From: Alphaproteobacteria bacterium
GTDB taxonomy: Bacteria; Pseudomonadota; Alphaproteobacteria; UBA828
Assembly: GCA_018668475.1 (NCBI GenBank)
Contig: JABJCZ010000119.1
Location: 1 to 9,845, forward strand
DNA length: 9,845 bases
Direction: 5' to 3'
The notes beneath the pieces were generated by a model. That model saw only the letters and a program-made list of their open reading frames with translations. It was not told the origin of the DNA and searched no databases. Numbering within the stretch: the first letter of the stretch is position 1; every line of letters starts with the position of its first letter. Shown in pieces: positions 1-8,627 of the stretch. The translations under genes and the position numbers were made by a program.

Positions 1-3000
1 CCAGCGGATCGTCTGAGCCGACCATCTGCAAATGGGCGTAGCCGCCGCCGAAGAGTTTGGTGAACAGCTCCTGAAAATGCCCGTCGATCTCGCCGAAGGC
101 CGCCAGAATGCGTTCGCGCCCTTCGCGGTTAAGACTCGATATGCCCTGCCGAAGGCGGGCAATGGCGGCCTCAAGATCCTCGCGCTCCGTCACGAGCATA
201 TTGATTTGCTCTTCGATTTCGGTGGCTTCCGCCTCTGCGCGCAAATTTACCGGGCCAATGTTCTCGCGCTCCCGCGTGAGCCGCTGAATGCGCGTGTCCA
301 TGGCTTCCGCCGAGGGTAGTGAGGCGGCGTCCTTCGGGTCAGCCAGCGCCAGCGCTTCGTGAGGTTGGCATTCAAGGCGCTCGCGAATTTGCGATGCGGT
401 TGCGCCGACGGCCTGCCGCGCCTGCTCCAGAATACCTTCTTCGCGCACCATAGATTCACGCGCGCTCGCAAGTGCACGCTCGACATTTTTTAGCGTGGTC
501 TCACGGGATTCGAGCATTGTTTCGCCGGTGGCCAGTGCATCAGCGGCGGCGCGCCGGTCGGCCTCGGCCCGTTCTATTTCGCCCAGCAAGGCACGGCGCT
601 GTTCAGCGATTTCGCCTGGACGGTCGGCCAGACCGGCCTGTTCGCTTTCGACCGTGCTTTGGCGCTCGGCCAGTTCTGCGAGCCGGCTTGTTGCACCATC
701 AGTCCGTACTGTCCACGATTGCTGCTCGCGGCCGAGAGCTTCCAGCCGAGCCGCCCGGGCGCTGGCCTCGCGGGCAATCCCATCGTGGGTTCTTGATTTT
801 TCTTCCAGCGCGCCTCTGGCCACGGCGAGAGCCTCGCGCTTGGCAGCGAGGTCGGCGCGCCCCGCGTCAAGCGACGGCATGACCTCTAGTTCCGCCGTCG
901 CCGTCGCATTATCTGTCTCACATTCGGTGATTTCGCCGCCGATTCGTTGCACCGCATCGTTCAACGCCTCAAGGCGCGAGACCTGGGCCGCGGCTTCTGT
1001 CGCAAGCTCGGTCTGGTGGTCGCGGGCATGGTTGTGGGCTTCGGCGGCTTCATCCGAAGCCCGGCGTGCGGCCTCTGCCTGTGCTGCGGCTTGTTCACGA
1101 TTGGCGGTGGCGGCGGCGATGCCAGCGGCGGCGGCGGATTGTTTGGCCTCGGCCTCGGTAATTTCACCCTCAAGGGCGGCGAGCCGGTTGCGCTGCTTCA
1201 GGCGTGATGCTGCGGGCGTTGGTGCCTCTGGTCGCACCGTGTATCCGTCCCATCGCCACAACGCGCCATCCTGGCTGACCAACCGCTGGCCGGTTCGCAG
1301 ATCGGCGCGCAGGCGGGGGCCGTCATTCTGCGCCACGACGCCGATTTGTGACAATCTACGGGCGAGCGCTGGTGGCGCTTCGACAAAATTACTTAATGGC
1401 GCGGCGCCGTCCGGCAGGGCTGGCGGCGTGTCATAGGCGGGTAGTGCCGTCCAGTGAATGGACGCGCCTTCGTCGGACGGGGCATCGAGGTCTTCGCCCA
1501 GTGCTGCACCAAGGGCGCCTTCGTAACCTGGCTTGACTGAGACGCCATCGATAATCCCCGGTGAGGCACCATGCTCCTGATGCCCGAGCATGTTCAAAAT
1601 GGCTTCGGCCTCCGCCTTCAGGCGTGCGAGGCGGGCCTCGGCGCTTTGGGCAGAGTCGCGCGCGGTGAGTTCTTCTGCCTGGGCGGCATCGCGGGCGCGG
1701 GCCGTTGCTTCGGCGTTAGTGCGGGCCTCGGTTACGCTTTCGCGTGTTGCATCCGTTTTTGCGCCGGCCTCATCCAGCGCGGCGACCCTGTCTGAAACGG
1801 CGGAAAGCTCGGCTTGTTCGGCACTAAGTTTCTCGTGTTCAGCGCGCAAGCGCGAGGCACGGGCACCAAATTCTTCGATCCGTCGTGTCAGATCATTCCG
1901 CCGCGCCTGGGTGGCCGCCACGGTTTCCGTCAACTGGGCGGCGTCTTCCTCTAGAGCGCCTACTGCATTGCGCGCGGCGTCGCGTGCCTCCGCCGCAATG
2001 CGTTCAGCATCGGCGTCGCCGGCACTCGCGGCCGCAATGGCGGCTCGCTCGCTCTCCAGTTCCTCAAGGGCGGACCGCGCATCGGTCGCCAGTGTTTCTT
2101 CGCGCTGCAGGTCGGCGCTGATCTGTGCCAGGCGAGCGGCCAACGCTTCTCGTGTTGCAGCGACCTGGCGCTCCTCATCATCAAGGCGCTCGCGGGCAAC
2201 AGCAAGGCGGTGTAGCGCAGCAGCTCGTTCTGCTTCGGCATTCCGCAAGGGTGGCAGTTGTTCTGCGCCGTCGGCGCGGGCCGTGGTTGCGGCGGCAACG
2301 GCGCCCGTGTGTTCGCCGACTTCGCCGTTCGCGATATTCAGGCGCTCTTCAGCTGCTGTTACAGCCTCGGCTGCGAGGCTCCAACGCAAGTGAAACAGCA
2401 GCGCTTCGGCCTGACGCAAACTGTCGGCAATACGCCGGTACCGGTTGGCCTGGCGCGCCTGGCGTTTGAGGCCCTGTAGCTGGGTCTCAAGAGTACCGAC
2501 CACATCCTGCAGGCGTTCCATATTGGTTTCGGCACCGCGCAGCCGCAGCTCGGCTTCATGGCGGCGTGCGTGCAGGCCCGTGATCCCTGCAGCTTCTTCC
2601 AGCAGGCCCCGGCGTTTGACCGGCTTGGCGTTGATCAGATCGTTCACCCGGCCCTGGCCGACGAGCGCTGAAGAATGTGCGCCGGTTGCGAAGTCAGCAA
2701 ACATCAGCTGGACATCGCGCGCGCGAACATCCTCGCTGTTCACGGTGTAGCTCGACCCCTCACCGCGCTCGATATGGCGGGTGATATCAAGCTCGTCGTC
2801 GTCATTAAACCGGGCGGGGGCGAGGCGGTCCGAATTATCCAGACTGAGCGATACGGTGGCGATATTGCGAGCCGGGCGAACGTCGGTCCCGTTGAAGATG
2901 ACGTCCTCCATGCCGCCGCCACGCATTTGTTTGGCGGAGGTTTCGCCCATGACCCAACGGAGCGCTTCGACGAGGTTGGATTTTCCACATCCGTTGGGAC

Positions 3001-3091
3001 CGACAATGCCGGTCAGGCCCGGTTGGATATGAAACTCCGTTGGTTCGACGAAGGATTTGAAGCCCGCCAGACGCAGCTTCGTAAATCGCAC
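1..3091 (-). CDS. smc: Chromosome segregation ATPase SMC, 3' end cut by the window
   Basis: Structural maintenance of chromosomes protein, the ATPase core of the SMC-ScpAB condensin that organises and separates daughter chromosomes. I translated the frame from the GTG at 3091 to the left edge and found 1030 codons with no stop. The N-terminal head carries Walker A GPNGCGKSN (residues 31-39) and the Q-loop region GQGR (145-148) followed by the family sequence LLEEAAG. Long Ala/Glu/Arg-rich coiled coil flanks a hinge at about residues 505-625, which contains LARRLSQIGVV and LWRWDGYT, as in the short alphaproteobacterial hinge. Near the left edge are NIGPVNLRAEAE and LFGGGYAHLQ, which sit just before the C-terminal LSGGEK signature and Walker B. 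Those last roughly 120 residues lie outside the window. The start is 14 nt after the dsbA-like stop, with GAGG 8 nt upstream of the GTG, so the two genes are probably co-transcribed. Confidence 0.96.
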   Translation of the reverse strand, partial: MRFTKLRLAGFKSFVEPTEFHIQPGLTGIVGPNGCGKSNLVEALRWVMGETSAKQMRGGGMEDVIFNGTDVRPARNIATVSLSLDNSDRLAPARFNDDDELDITRHIERGEGSSYTVNSEDVRARDVQLMFADFATGAHSSALVGQGRVNDLINAKPVKRRGLLEEAAGITGLHARRHEAELRLRGAETNMERLQDVVGTLETQLQGLKRQARQANRYRRIADSLRQAEALLFHLRWSLAAEAVTAAEERLNIANGEVGEHTGAVAAATTARADGAEQLPPLRNAEAERAAALHRLAVARERLDDEERQVAATREALAARLAQISADLQREETLATDARSALEELESERAAIAAASAGDADAERIAAEARDAARNAVGALEEDAAQLTETVAATQARRNDLTRRIEEFGARASRLRAEHEKLSAEQAELSAVSDRVAALDEAGAKTDATRESVTEARTNAEATARARDAAQAEELTARDSAQSAEARLARLKAEAEAILNMLGHQEHGASPGIIDGVSVKPGYEGALGAALGEDLDAPSDEGASIHWTALPAYDTPPALPDGAAPLSNFVEAPPALARRLSQIGVVAQNDGPRLRADLRTGQRLVSQDGALWRWDGYTVRPEAPTPAASRLKQRNRLAALEGEITEAEAKQSAAAAGIAAATANREQAAAQAEAARRASDEAAEAHNHARDHQTELATEAAAQVSRLEALNDAVQRIGGEITECETDNATATAELEVMPSLDAGRADLAAKREALAVARGALEEKSRTHDGIAREASARAARLEALGREQQSWTVRTDGATSRLAELAERQSTVESEQAGLADRPGEIAEQRRALLGEIERAEADRRAAADALATGETMLESRETTLKNVERALASARESMVREEGILEQARQAVGATASQIRERLECQPHEALALADPKDAASLPSAEAMDTRIQRLTRERENIGPVNLRAEAEATEIEEQINMLVTEREDLEAAIARLRQGISSLNREGRERILAAFGEIDGHFQELFTKLFGGGYAHLQMVGSDDPL

Positions 3092-3105
3092 TTATCCGGC
3101 CTCGC

Positions 3106-3738
3106 TCATACGTCGGGCAGAATTCTGTCAATAACGTCAACGAAGGAAGAATACTGCATGCCTTCGTCGTACTTCTTGCCATTGATAATGAATGTGGGCG
3201 TGCCCTGGACGTTATAGGTCTCATCCGCCTCATATATGCCCGCAAGAATACGCGCTTCGAGTTCTTCGTCTGCAACGCAGGCGCGGAACCGGCTTTCACT
3301 GATGCCACCAAGTTCGCCAATTTGCGCCAGAGCTTTCATGTAATCGGCCGAGCGGGTCCAGCTGTCGAATGTGTGAAACAGCGTATCGATAAAGGCAAAA
3401 TATTGCTGCGGCCCGGCGCACCGTGCGAGCATGGCCGCATGCAGGGCCGGCCGATTAAGCGGAAAGTCACGTAAAATCATCCGCACTTTGCCGGTGTCGA
3501 TGTAATTCTTCTTCAGCTGAGGAAAAACGTCGATATGAAAGCGCTGGCAGTGCGGGCAGGTCAGCGAAAAAAACTCGATGATCGTCACTGGTGCGTCGGG
3601 GCGGCCGATCGCTAAATCGCCGGGATTTTCCCATTGGCTTGCGCCAGCCGGAAGCGCCGTAAGATAGGCGAGCGGAAATGCGGCCATCGCACCTGCAAGG
3701 CCAACCGATCCTGACATAAACCAACGTCTTGAAACCAT
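3106..3738 (-). CDS. DsbA-family thiol:disulfide oxidoreductase with Tat-like signal
   Basis: Predicted periplasmic thioredoxin-fold protein of 210 aa that oxidises or reshuffles disulfides in exported proteins. The N-terminus has a twin-arginine-like signal (SRRWFM, residues 3-8), a hydrophobic stretch to about residue 30, and a likely cleavage near AGASQ. The catalytic CPHC is at residues 61-64 in the context FFSLTCPHCQRFH. The cis-proline loop is GTPTFIING, with Pro181. Two further cysteines, at 107 and 154, match the second disulfide known in alphaproteobacterial DsbA proteins such as Wolbachia DsbA1. The frame is open upstream to an ATG at 3810, but a good sigma-70 promoter at 3769-3797 lies inside that extension, and the Tat motif fits only the ATG at 3738, which has AGGGA about 9 nt upstream. 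It is followed 14 nt later by smc, so the pair looks like one operon. Family and fold are clear; the exact substrate is unknown. Confidence 0.92.
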   Translation of the reverse strand: MVSRRWFMSGSVGLAGAMAAFPLAYLTALPAGASQWENPGDLAIGRPDAPVTIIEFFSLTCPHCQRFHIDVFPQLKKNYIDTGKVRMILRDFPLNRPALHAAMLARCAGPQQYFAFIDTLFHTFDSWTRSADYMKALAQIGELGGISESRFRACVADEELEARILAGIYEADETYNVQGTPTFIINGKKYDEGMQYSSFVDVIDRILPDV

Positions 3739-3768
3739 GCGACTACATCCCTTCCCTGATACCGGTGA

Positions 3769-3797
3769 ATTATAGAGCCCCGACCGACAGCTCACAA
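3769..3797 (-). promoter_or_regulatory. Sigma-70 type promoter for the dsbA-like/smc transcript
   Basis: Read on the minus strand there is TTGTGA (3797-3792), a 17-nt spacer, and a perfect TATAAT (3774-3769). Transcription would start near 3762, giving a leader of about 24 nt before the ATG at 3738. This placement argues against the longer open frame starting at 3810. The rest of the gap between the DUF721 frame and this gene (3739-3864) holds an AT-rich stretch with a run of seven A (3843-3849) and no gene. Confidence 0.7.
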
Positions 3798-3864
3798 GCG
3801 GGCCGCGCAATTCAATGCGCCTGGAAAAATTTCCGGAAACCCAAAAAAATTACTTTTAATACAA

Positions 3865-4074
3865 CTACTTGGCTTTCTCCTGGCGAGAAACGACTGCGCG
3901 ACCAAGCGCCGCAAGTGCACTCTTCAGGTCGGGATCATCCGTCCGGGCGACCTGGCGCTCGACCGATTGAACAGCTGTCGGGCTTGGAGTCGCGCGCGGG
4001 GAGATCACCGGTTCAGCAGCGGGCGGGGTAATAGGGCCCTGCACAAACGAGAGGCGGCGGGCCGCACGATACCC
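3865..4074 (-). pseudogene. C-terminal remainder of DUF721 beyond the amber codon
   Basis: Directly after the TAG at 4077-4075, in the same frame, 69 sense codons run to a second TAG at 3867-3865. They begin GYRAARRLSFVQGPI, pass through a Pro/Ala/Thr-rich linker, and end with DDPDLKSALAALGRAVVSR. This is the order seen in intact alphaproteobacterial DUF721 proteins: a GYRA-RL--VQGP block, a variable linker, and a terminal D-LR-AL--LGRAV helix. The uninterrupted protein would span 157 codons (3865-4338). Nothing in this part looks decayed: no frameshift and no second internal stop. A GTG in frame (4044-4042) could restart translation, but I see no ribosome binding site before it. The homology is from memory of the family, not a search. 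Confidence 0.75.
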
Positions 4075-4338
4075 CTAGTAAACTGCGACCCGTTCGAGAA
4101 TCTCGGGCTCCAGATGGGTCAGCTCAGTGGCCTGCGGGCCGGCAACCCGAACTTTCAGAACACCATTCGCGCTGAGCCTCTCAGGCATGGTGACTTTTGC
4201 GAGCGCCGGGCCGACGATGGCGCGCCAGTCGCTCAGGATTTTCGCTTCTGGGAAACCGCGCTTGCGGTAAATACCACCGGTCAACCGGCCGATGCTGGCG
4301 GCCAACTGTTTTGGTTTTCGCTGCTTGCGTGATGCCAT
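4075..4338 (-). CDS. DUF721 (DciA-like) protein, stopped early by an in-frame TAG
   Basis: An 87-aa open frame that matches the DUF721 core: a basic N-terminus, then SDWRAIVGPALAKVT (residues 36-50), LKVRVAGPQATEL (61-73) and LEPEILERVAVY (76-87). DUF721 includes DciA, the loader of the replicative helicase DnaB in bacteria that lack DnaC/DnaI. Alphaproteobacterial members usually run to about 150-180 aa and continue past this point with a motif like FGYRAV-RL--VQGP. Here the codon after Tyr87 is TAG, and the expected continuation follows in the same frame (see the next entry). The product is therefore either a truncated 87-aa protein, a dead gene, or a sequencing error. It is divergent from mutY across a gap of 110 bp (4339-4448), in which I could not place either promoter with confidence. 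Confidence 0.85.
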   Translation of the reverse strand: MASRKQRKPKQLAASIGRLTGGIYRKRGFPEAKILSDWRAIVGPALAKVTMPERLSANGVLKVRVAGPQATELTHLEPEILERVAVY

Positions 4339-4448
4339 GGCGGCGGACTATCCCTTAACCCGAAATTCTGGCGTGTAGCATAGCAACCCAACAGCGTCTG
4401 AGCCTCCCCTAAACCGCCTTTTCGTTCCAATAACAGTTTGCCTGATCC

Positions 4449-5576
4449 GTGCCACCTCCAACGCAACGCGTTCAACTTCCTAAACAAGCCTCCGCCGGGG
4501 CGTTGTTGGCTTGGTATGACCGCCACGCCCGCAGCCTGCCTTGGAGAGTTCATGAGCGCGATCTCGGGCGCGTTCGAGGACGCAAGCCGAGTCAGGGAAA
4601 GGCGGAGCCCTATCGGGTGTGGCTATCGGAAATCATGTTGCAGCAAACGACGGTGCCGACCGTTATTGGCTACTTCGACACTTTCCTTAGTCGCTGGCCC
4701 GATGTTCATGCACTGGCGGCGGCGCCACTTGATGACGTACTGCACGCATGGGCGGGGCTCGGATACTACGCCCGGGCGCGCAATCTGCATCGCTGCGCCC
4801 AGGTCGTATCCCGTGACCTTGCGGGGCGGTTCCCTGATACGGAGGAAGCGCTGCAGGCGCTGCCGGGCATTGGCCCTTACACGGCGGCAGCCATTGCCGC
4901 GATCGCCTTTGGTCGGCCGGCGACGGTGGTCGATGGCAATGTCGAGCGAGTAATGGCCCGCCTTCACGCGGTGGTGGAGCCCTTGCCGGGGGCCAAACGC
5001 CAAATCGTGGCGCTCGCCGATGCGCTCACGCCTTCGTCGCGTCCCGGTGATTATGCTCAGGCCGTGATGGACCTGGGCGCAACAGTCTGCACGCCGCGCG
5101 CGCCGTCGTGTGATCAATGCCCCTGGGCGGATGCTTGTCAAGCGAGGGCACAGGGCATTGCCGCCTCATTGCCGCGCAAGGCACCGAAGAAGCCACGACC
5201 GCTACGCTATGGAGTTGCATTTTGGGCAGCCCGAAAAGATGGCGCCGTGCTGTTGCGCCGCCGGCCCGAAAAAGGATTGCTCGGTGGCATGATCGAGCTG
5301 CCCGGCAGCGACTGGCGGGACAACGGCTGGACCAAAAATGCCGCACTTGGCGAGGCACCGTGTGCGGCGTCCTGGCGCCGGTTGCCCGGCGAAGTGCGGC
5401 ACGTCTTCACACACTTTGAATTATTGATGACGGTCTATGTCGCCGACGTTGATGGCCGGCGCGTGTCGTCGGACGGGTTCTGGTCGTTGCCGTCTGGCTT
5501 CAGCAACCATGCGCTGCCGACGATGACCAAAAAAGTAGTCCGGCGTGTGCTTGACGCGGGCGATCAATCCACTTGA
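4449..5576 (+). CDS. mutY: A/G-specific adenine DNA glycosylase MutY
   Basis: Base-excision repair glycosylase that removes adenine mispaired with 8-oxoguanine. The 375-aa frame has the catalytic Glu61 in SEIMLQQT, the helix-hairpin-helix LPGIGPYTAAAIAAIAFG (138-155), and the catalytic Asp162 in VDGNVERV. It also has the iron-sulfur loop Cys214-x6-Cys221-x2-Cys224-x5-Cys230. The C-terminal Nudix-like 8-oxoG recognition domain, about residues 250-370, includes FTHFELLMTVYVA. The start is a GTG. An in-frame TGA at 4443-4445 rules out anything longer, and no clear Shine-Dalgarno precedes it, so the exact start is less sure than the gene. Between PWR (31-33) and PYRVW (54-58) lies a basic insert of about 20 residues; relatives vary in length here. 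The gene ends 27 bp from the convergent ccrM stop. Confidence 0.96.
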   Translation: MPPPTQRVQLPKQASAGALLAWYDRHARSLPWRVHERDLGRVRGRKPSQGKAEPYRVWLSEIMLQQTTVPTVIGYFDTFLSRWPDVHALAAAPLDDVLHAWAGLGYYARARNLHRCAQVVSRDLAGRFPDTEEALQALPGIGPYTAAAIAAIAFGRPATVVDGNVERVMARLHAVVEPLPGAKRQIVALADALTPSSRPGDYAQAVMDLGATVCTPRAPSCDQCPWADACQARAQGIAASLPRKAPKKPRPLRYGVAFWAARKDGAVLLRRRPEKGLLGGMIELPGSDWRDNGWTKNAALGEAPCAASWRRLPGEVRHVFTHFELLMTVYVADVDGRRVSSDGFWSLPSGFSNHALPTMTKKVVRRVLDAGDQST

Positions 5577-5595
5577 GCCCAGACTACGTCCGGGC
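5577..5595. terminator. Possible hairpin between convergent mutY and ccrM
   Basis: The arms GCCCAGAC and GTCCGGGC flank the triloop TAC, starting on the base right after the mutY stop. In the ccrM-direction transcript all eight positions pair, with one G-U wobble. In the mutY direction one A-C mismatch remains. No T-run follows on either side, so if this ends transcription it is not a classic intrinsic terminator. Confidence 0.35.
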
Positions 5596-5603
5596 CGAAC
5601 GAT

Positions 5604-6743
<1,140 letters not shown>

Positions 6744-6745
<2 letters not shown>

Positions 6746-7355
6746 AGGCCGGCCCGCGCTCGATAAGTGCCCTGATTGGGGCAAATGTAGTGCGATGAGC
6801 GGCGCTGGGCCCCAGATGTGCCAATGCGTCCTGATGGGCCTGGGTGCCGTAGCCTTTGTGTTTTTCAAATCCATAGCCCGGAAGTGCCTTGGCAAGGGCT
6901 GCCATCTCGCGATCGCGTGACACTTTGGCGATGATCGACGCCGCAGCGATGGAGTAGCTGCGACCATCGCCTTTGATCACCAGCTGCGTCCGGCAACTCA
7001 AGCCGGGGTCACTGTTGCCGTCGACGAGTGCAACATCGGGGCTGCGTGGCAGGGCAGCGAGCGCGCGGCGCATGGCGAGGTGGGTCGCTTTCAGAATATT
7101 GAGCGCGTCGATTTCCTCGACGCTGGCCCGCCCGACACCAATTTCAGCCGCCGCCTGAAGTGGATCAAACAGCTCTTCGCGGTGCGCTTCGGTGAGTTTT
7201 TTAGAATCATCGATTCGTGTCAAAAGCGCTTCGGGTATGCCCGGCATCAGCACGACCGCTGCGGCGACAACGGGCCCTGCCCAGGGGCCACGTCCAGCCT
7301 CGTCAATGCCGGCAACGAGGCCGCCGGCGTCACGCTCAAATGAAAAGTCGGGCAT
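6744..7355 (-). CDS. rnhB: Ribonuclease HII
   Basis: Endonuclease that cuts the RNA strand of RNA/DNA hybrids and removes single ribonucleotides misinserted in DNA. The 203-aa protein carries GIDEAGRGPWAGPV, with catalytic Asp18 and Glu19, then DDSKKL (49-54), the third acidic residue Asp112 in LVDGN, and the fourth, Asp130, in VIKGD. SIAAASIIAKVSRD (135-148) follows, and HRTTF (187-191) lies near the end. These match the four catalytic carboxylates of the E. coli enzyme in spacing. It lies between the radical SAM gene (94 bp upstream) and ccrM (60 bp downstream), all on one strand, so a shared transcript is possible. The ribosome site is weak. In the 94-bp upstream gap I see only a perfect 10-nt palindrome, GTTCGCGAAC, at 7435-7444. 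Confidence 0.96.
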
Positions 7356-7449
7356 CGGGATACTTCATGTCGCGGGTTTTCAATATCAACCGGTCACATG
7401 AACCATCCGCTGCCGAGGCCGCCGCCGCAAGGGTGTTCGCGAACGGGGC

Positions 7450-8520
7450 TCAGAGCAGACTGAGCTGGCGTTCATCTTTTGCCGGCGGAATGAAACTGGA
7501 CGTATCGAGGCCTATTCGCGCATCGCTCAGGCCAAGGCGGCGACAGGCCAATTGGAATCGACGTTCGAGAAGGTCCGCAAATGGGCCGGTGCCGCGCATT
7601 CGCTCACCAAAACCGGATCGGTAGAGATCTCCGCCCCGGGCTTGGCGCAGCAACGCGAGGACGTGATTTTTCCGGTCCGGCACATGGGTATCGAGCCATT
7701 CTTCGAACAGCTCCTTGATCTCCATCGGCAGCCGCAAAAAAATGTAACTGGCACTTTTGACGCCGGCCTCGGCGGCTTTTTCCAGGATGGCCTCCATCTC
7801 CGAATCATTCAGTGCCGGGATCATCGGCGCCACCATGACACCGGTCGAAACGCCAGCTGCGGCGAGTTCGGCCAGGGCCTCCAACCGGCGCCCCGGCGTG
7901 GCCGCGCGAGGCTCCATCGTTCGGGCGAGGTCGCGATCGAGCGTCGTGACGGAAAGGGCGGCGAACACCAGGTTCCGTTCCGCCATCCGGCTCAAAATAT
8001 CGAGGTCGCGAATAATGCGGCTGGATTTGGTGACAATCGTGACCGGGTGGTTATGGGCGTCGAGCACTTCGAGAATTTGCCGCGTGATCTCCAGTTTCTG
8101 TTCAATGGGCTGGTAGGGGTCGGTGTTGGTGCCAAGGGCAATCGCGCGGCATTTATAATTTTTCTTGCCGAGTTCTTTCTTGAGCAACTTGGCGGCATCG
8201 AACTTCGCGAAGAGCTTGCTTTCGAAATCTTGCCCCGGGGAGAGTCCGAGATAGGCATGTGTCGGGCGGGCATAACAATAAACGCAGCCATGTTCGCAGC
8301 CACGAAAAGCATTGATGCTGCGATCGAACGGAATATCCGGCGAATTGTTGTAGGTGATGGCGGTGCGGCTCTTATCGGGCAGCACCTCGGTTGCGAGTCG
8401 TGGCAAATCCTCGTCTATGCTGCCCCATCCGTCGTCGATCGCATGGCGCTTAAACCGTTCAAACCGCCCGACTTCGTTGGTAGCTGCCCCGCGCCCTTTT
8501 CGCGCTGTGCGAATTGCCAT
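7450..8520 (-). CDS. PA0069-type radical SAM protein (SplB-like)
   Basis: A 356-aa radical SAM protein of the family named after Pseudomonas PA0069, distantly related to spore photoproduct lyase (SplB), which repairs UV-damaged DNA. Cys75-x3-Cys79-x2-Cys82, in FRGCEHGCVYCYARP, would bind the 4Fe-4S cluster that cleaves S-adenosylmethionine. Other family segments are TYNNSPDIPFDRSIN before it, LGTNTDPYQPIE, TIVTKSS, and MVAPMIPALND later. The substrate is unknown. The start ATG has GGAGG (8529-8525) 4 nt upstream, the clearest ribosome site in the window. The gene stands upstream of rnhB and ccrM and divergent from a glycosyltransferase, with a LexA-type box about 53 bp before its start. Both neighbours and box are compatible with a role in DNA repair, which is inference. 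Confidence 0.92.
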   Translation of the reverse strand: MAIRTARKGRGAATNEVGRFERFKRHAIDDGWGSIDEDLPRLATEVLPDKSRTAITYNNSPDIPFDRSINAFRGCEHGCVYCYARPTHAYLGLSPGQDFESKLFAKFDAAKLLKKELGKKNYKCRAIALGTNTDPYQPIEQKLEITRQILEVLDAHNHPVTIVTKSSRIIRDLDILSRMAERNLVFAALSVTTLDRDLARTMEPRAATPGRRLEALAELAAAGVSTGVMVAPMIPALNDSEMEAILEKAAEAGVKSASYIFLRLPMEIKELFEEWLDTHVPDRKNHVLALLRQARGGDLYRSGFGERMRGTGPFADLLERRFQLACRRLGLSDARIGLDTSSFIPPAKDERQLSLL

Positions 8521-8573
8521 GATGCCTCCAAAAGGGGCTGCTTTAACAGCGGATCAGTGTACCTCGGCATTGA

Positions 8574-8588
8574 GAACAATAAAAGAAC
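8574..8588 (-). promoter_or_regulatory. Putative LexA (SOS) box, GTTC-N7-GTTC
   Basis: On the minus strand GTTC (8588-8585), seven bases, and GTTC (8577-8574) match exactly the direct-repeat LexA box of alphaproteobacteria (GTTCN7GTTC, also written GAACN7GAAC). It lies 53 bp upstream of the radical SAM start. A weak -10-like TACACT sits at 8561-8556, so bound LexA would cover the -35 region. The box is also just upstream of the divergent glycosyltransferase, so which gene it controls is open. Confidence 0.55.
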
Positions 8589-8627
8589 ATTTTGACGAAC
8601 CGTCAGCCGCGCGGCATCTTGCGTGCC

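Noticed and set aside
495..1436. A 313-codon plus-strand open frame opposite smc, and several similar ones (for example 1590-2393).
   Set aside because: They are rich in Ser, Ala and Arg with no recognisable motif and lie antisense to the smc coiled coil. In high-GC DNA the strand opposite a Glu/Ala/Arg-rich gene stays open by codon bias.
3823..3864. Run of seven A, a 10-nt palindrome TTTCCGGAAA and an AT-rich tract after the DUF721 frame, considered as a terminator.
   Set aside because: The stem next to the T-run (minus strand) is only about 4 bp, and the palindrome has no loop and sits after the T-run, not before it.
4355..4440. Possible CtrA site (TTAA with a poor second half) and a GTTC-N8-GTTT near-match to a LexA box upstream of mutY.
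   Set aside because: The CtrA second half-site has two mismatches, and the LexA-like pair has the wrong spacing and one mismatch.
7204..7216. Two GANTC sites 8 bp apart inside rnhB.
   Set aside because: They lie within coding sequence for the conserved segment before DSKKL, where codon choice can explain them, and far from any promoter.
7435..7444. Perfect palindrome GTTCGCGAAC after the radical SAM stop.
   Set aside because: It is short, has no loop and no T-run. It is not the direct-repeat form of the LexA box, and chance is a fair explanation.
7552..8595. A 347-codon plus-strand open frame opposite the radical SAM gene.
   Set aside because: It mirrors a gene with clear Cys-x3-Cys-x2-Cys and family motifs, has no motif of its own, and no ribosome site.
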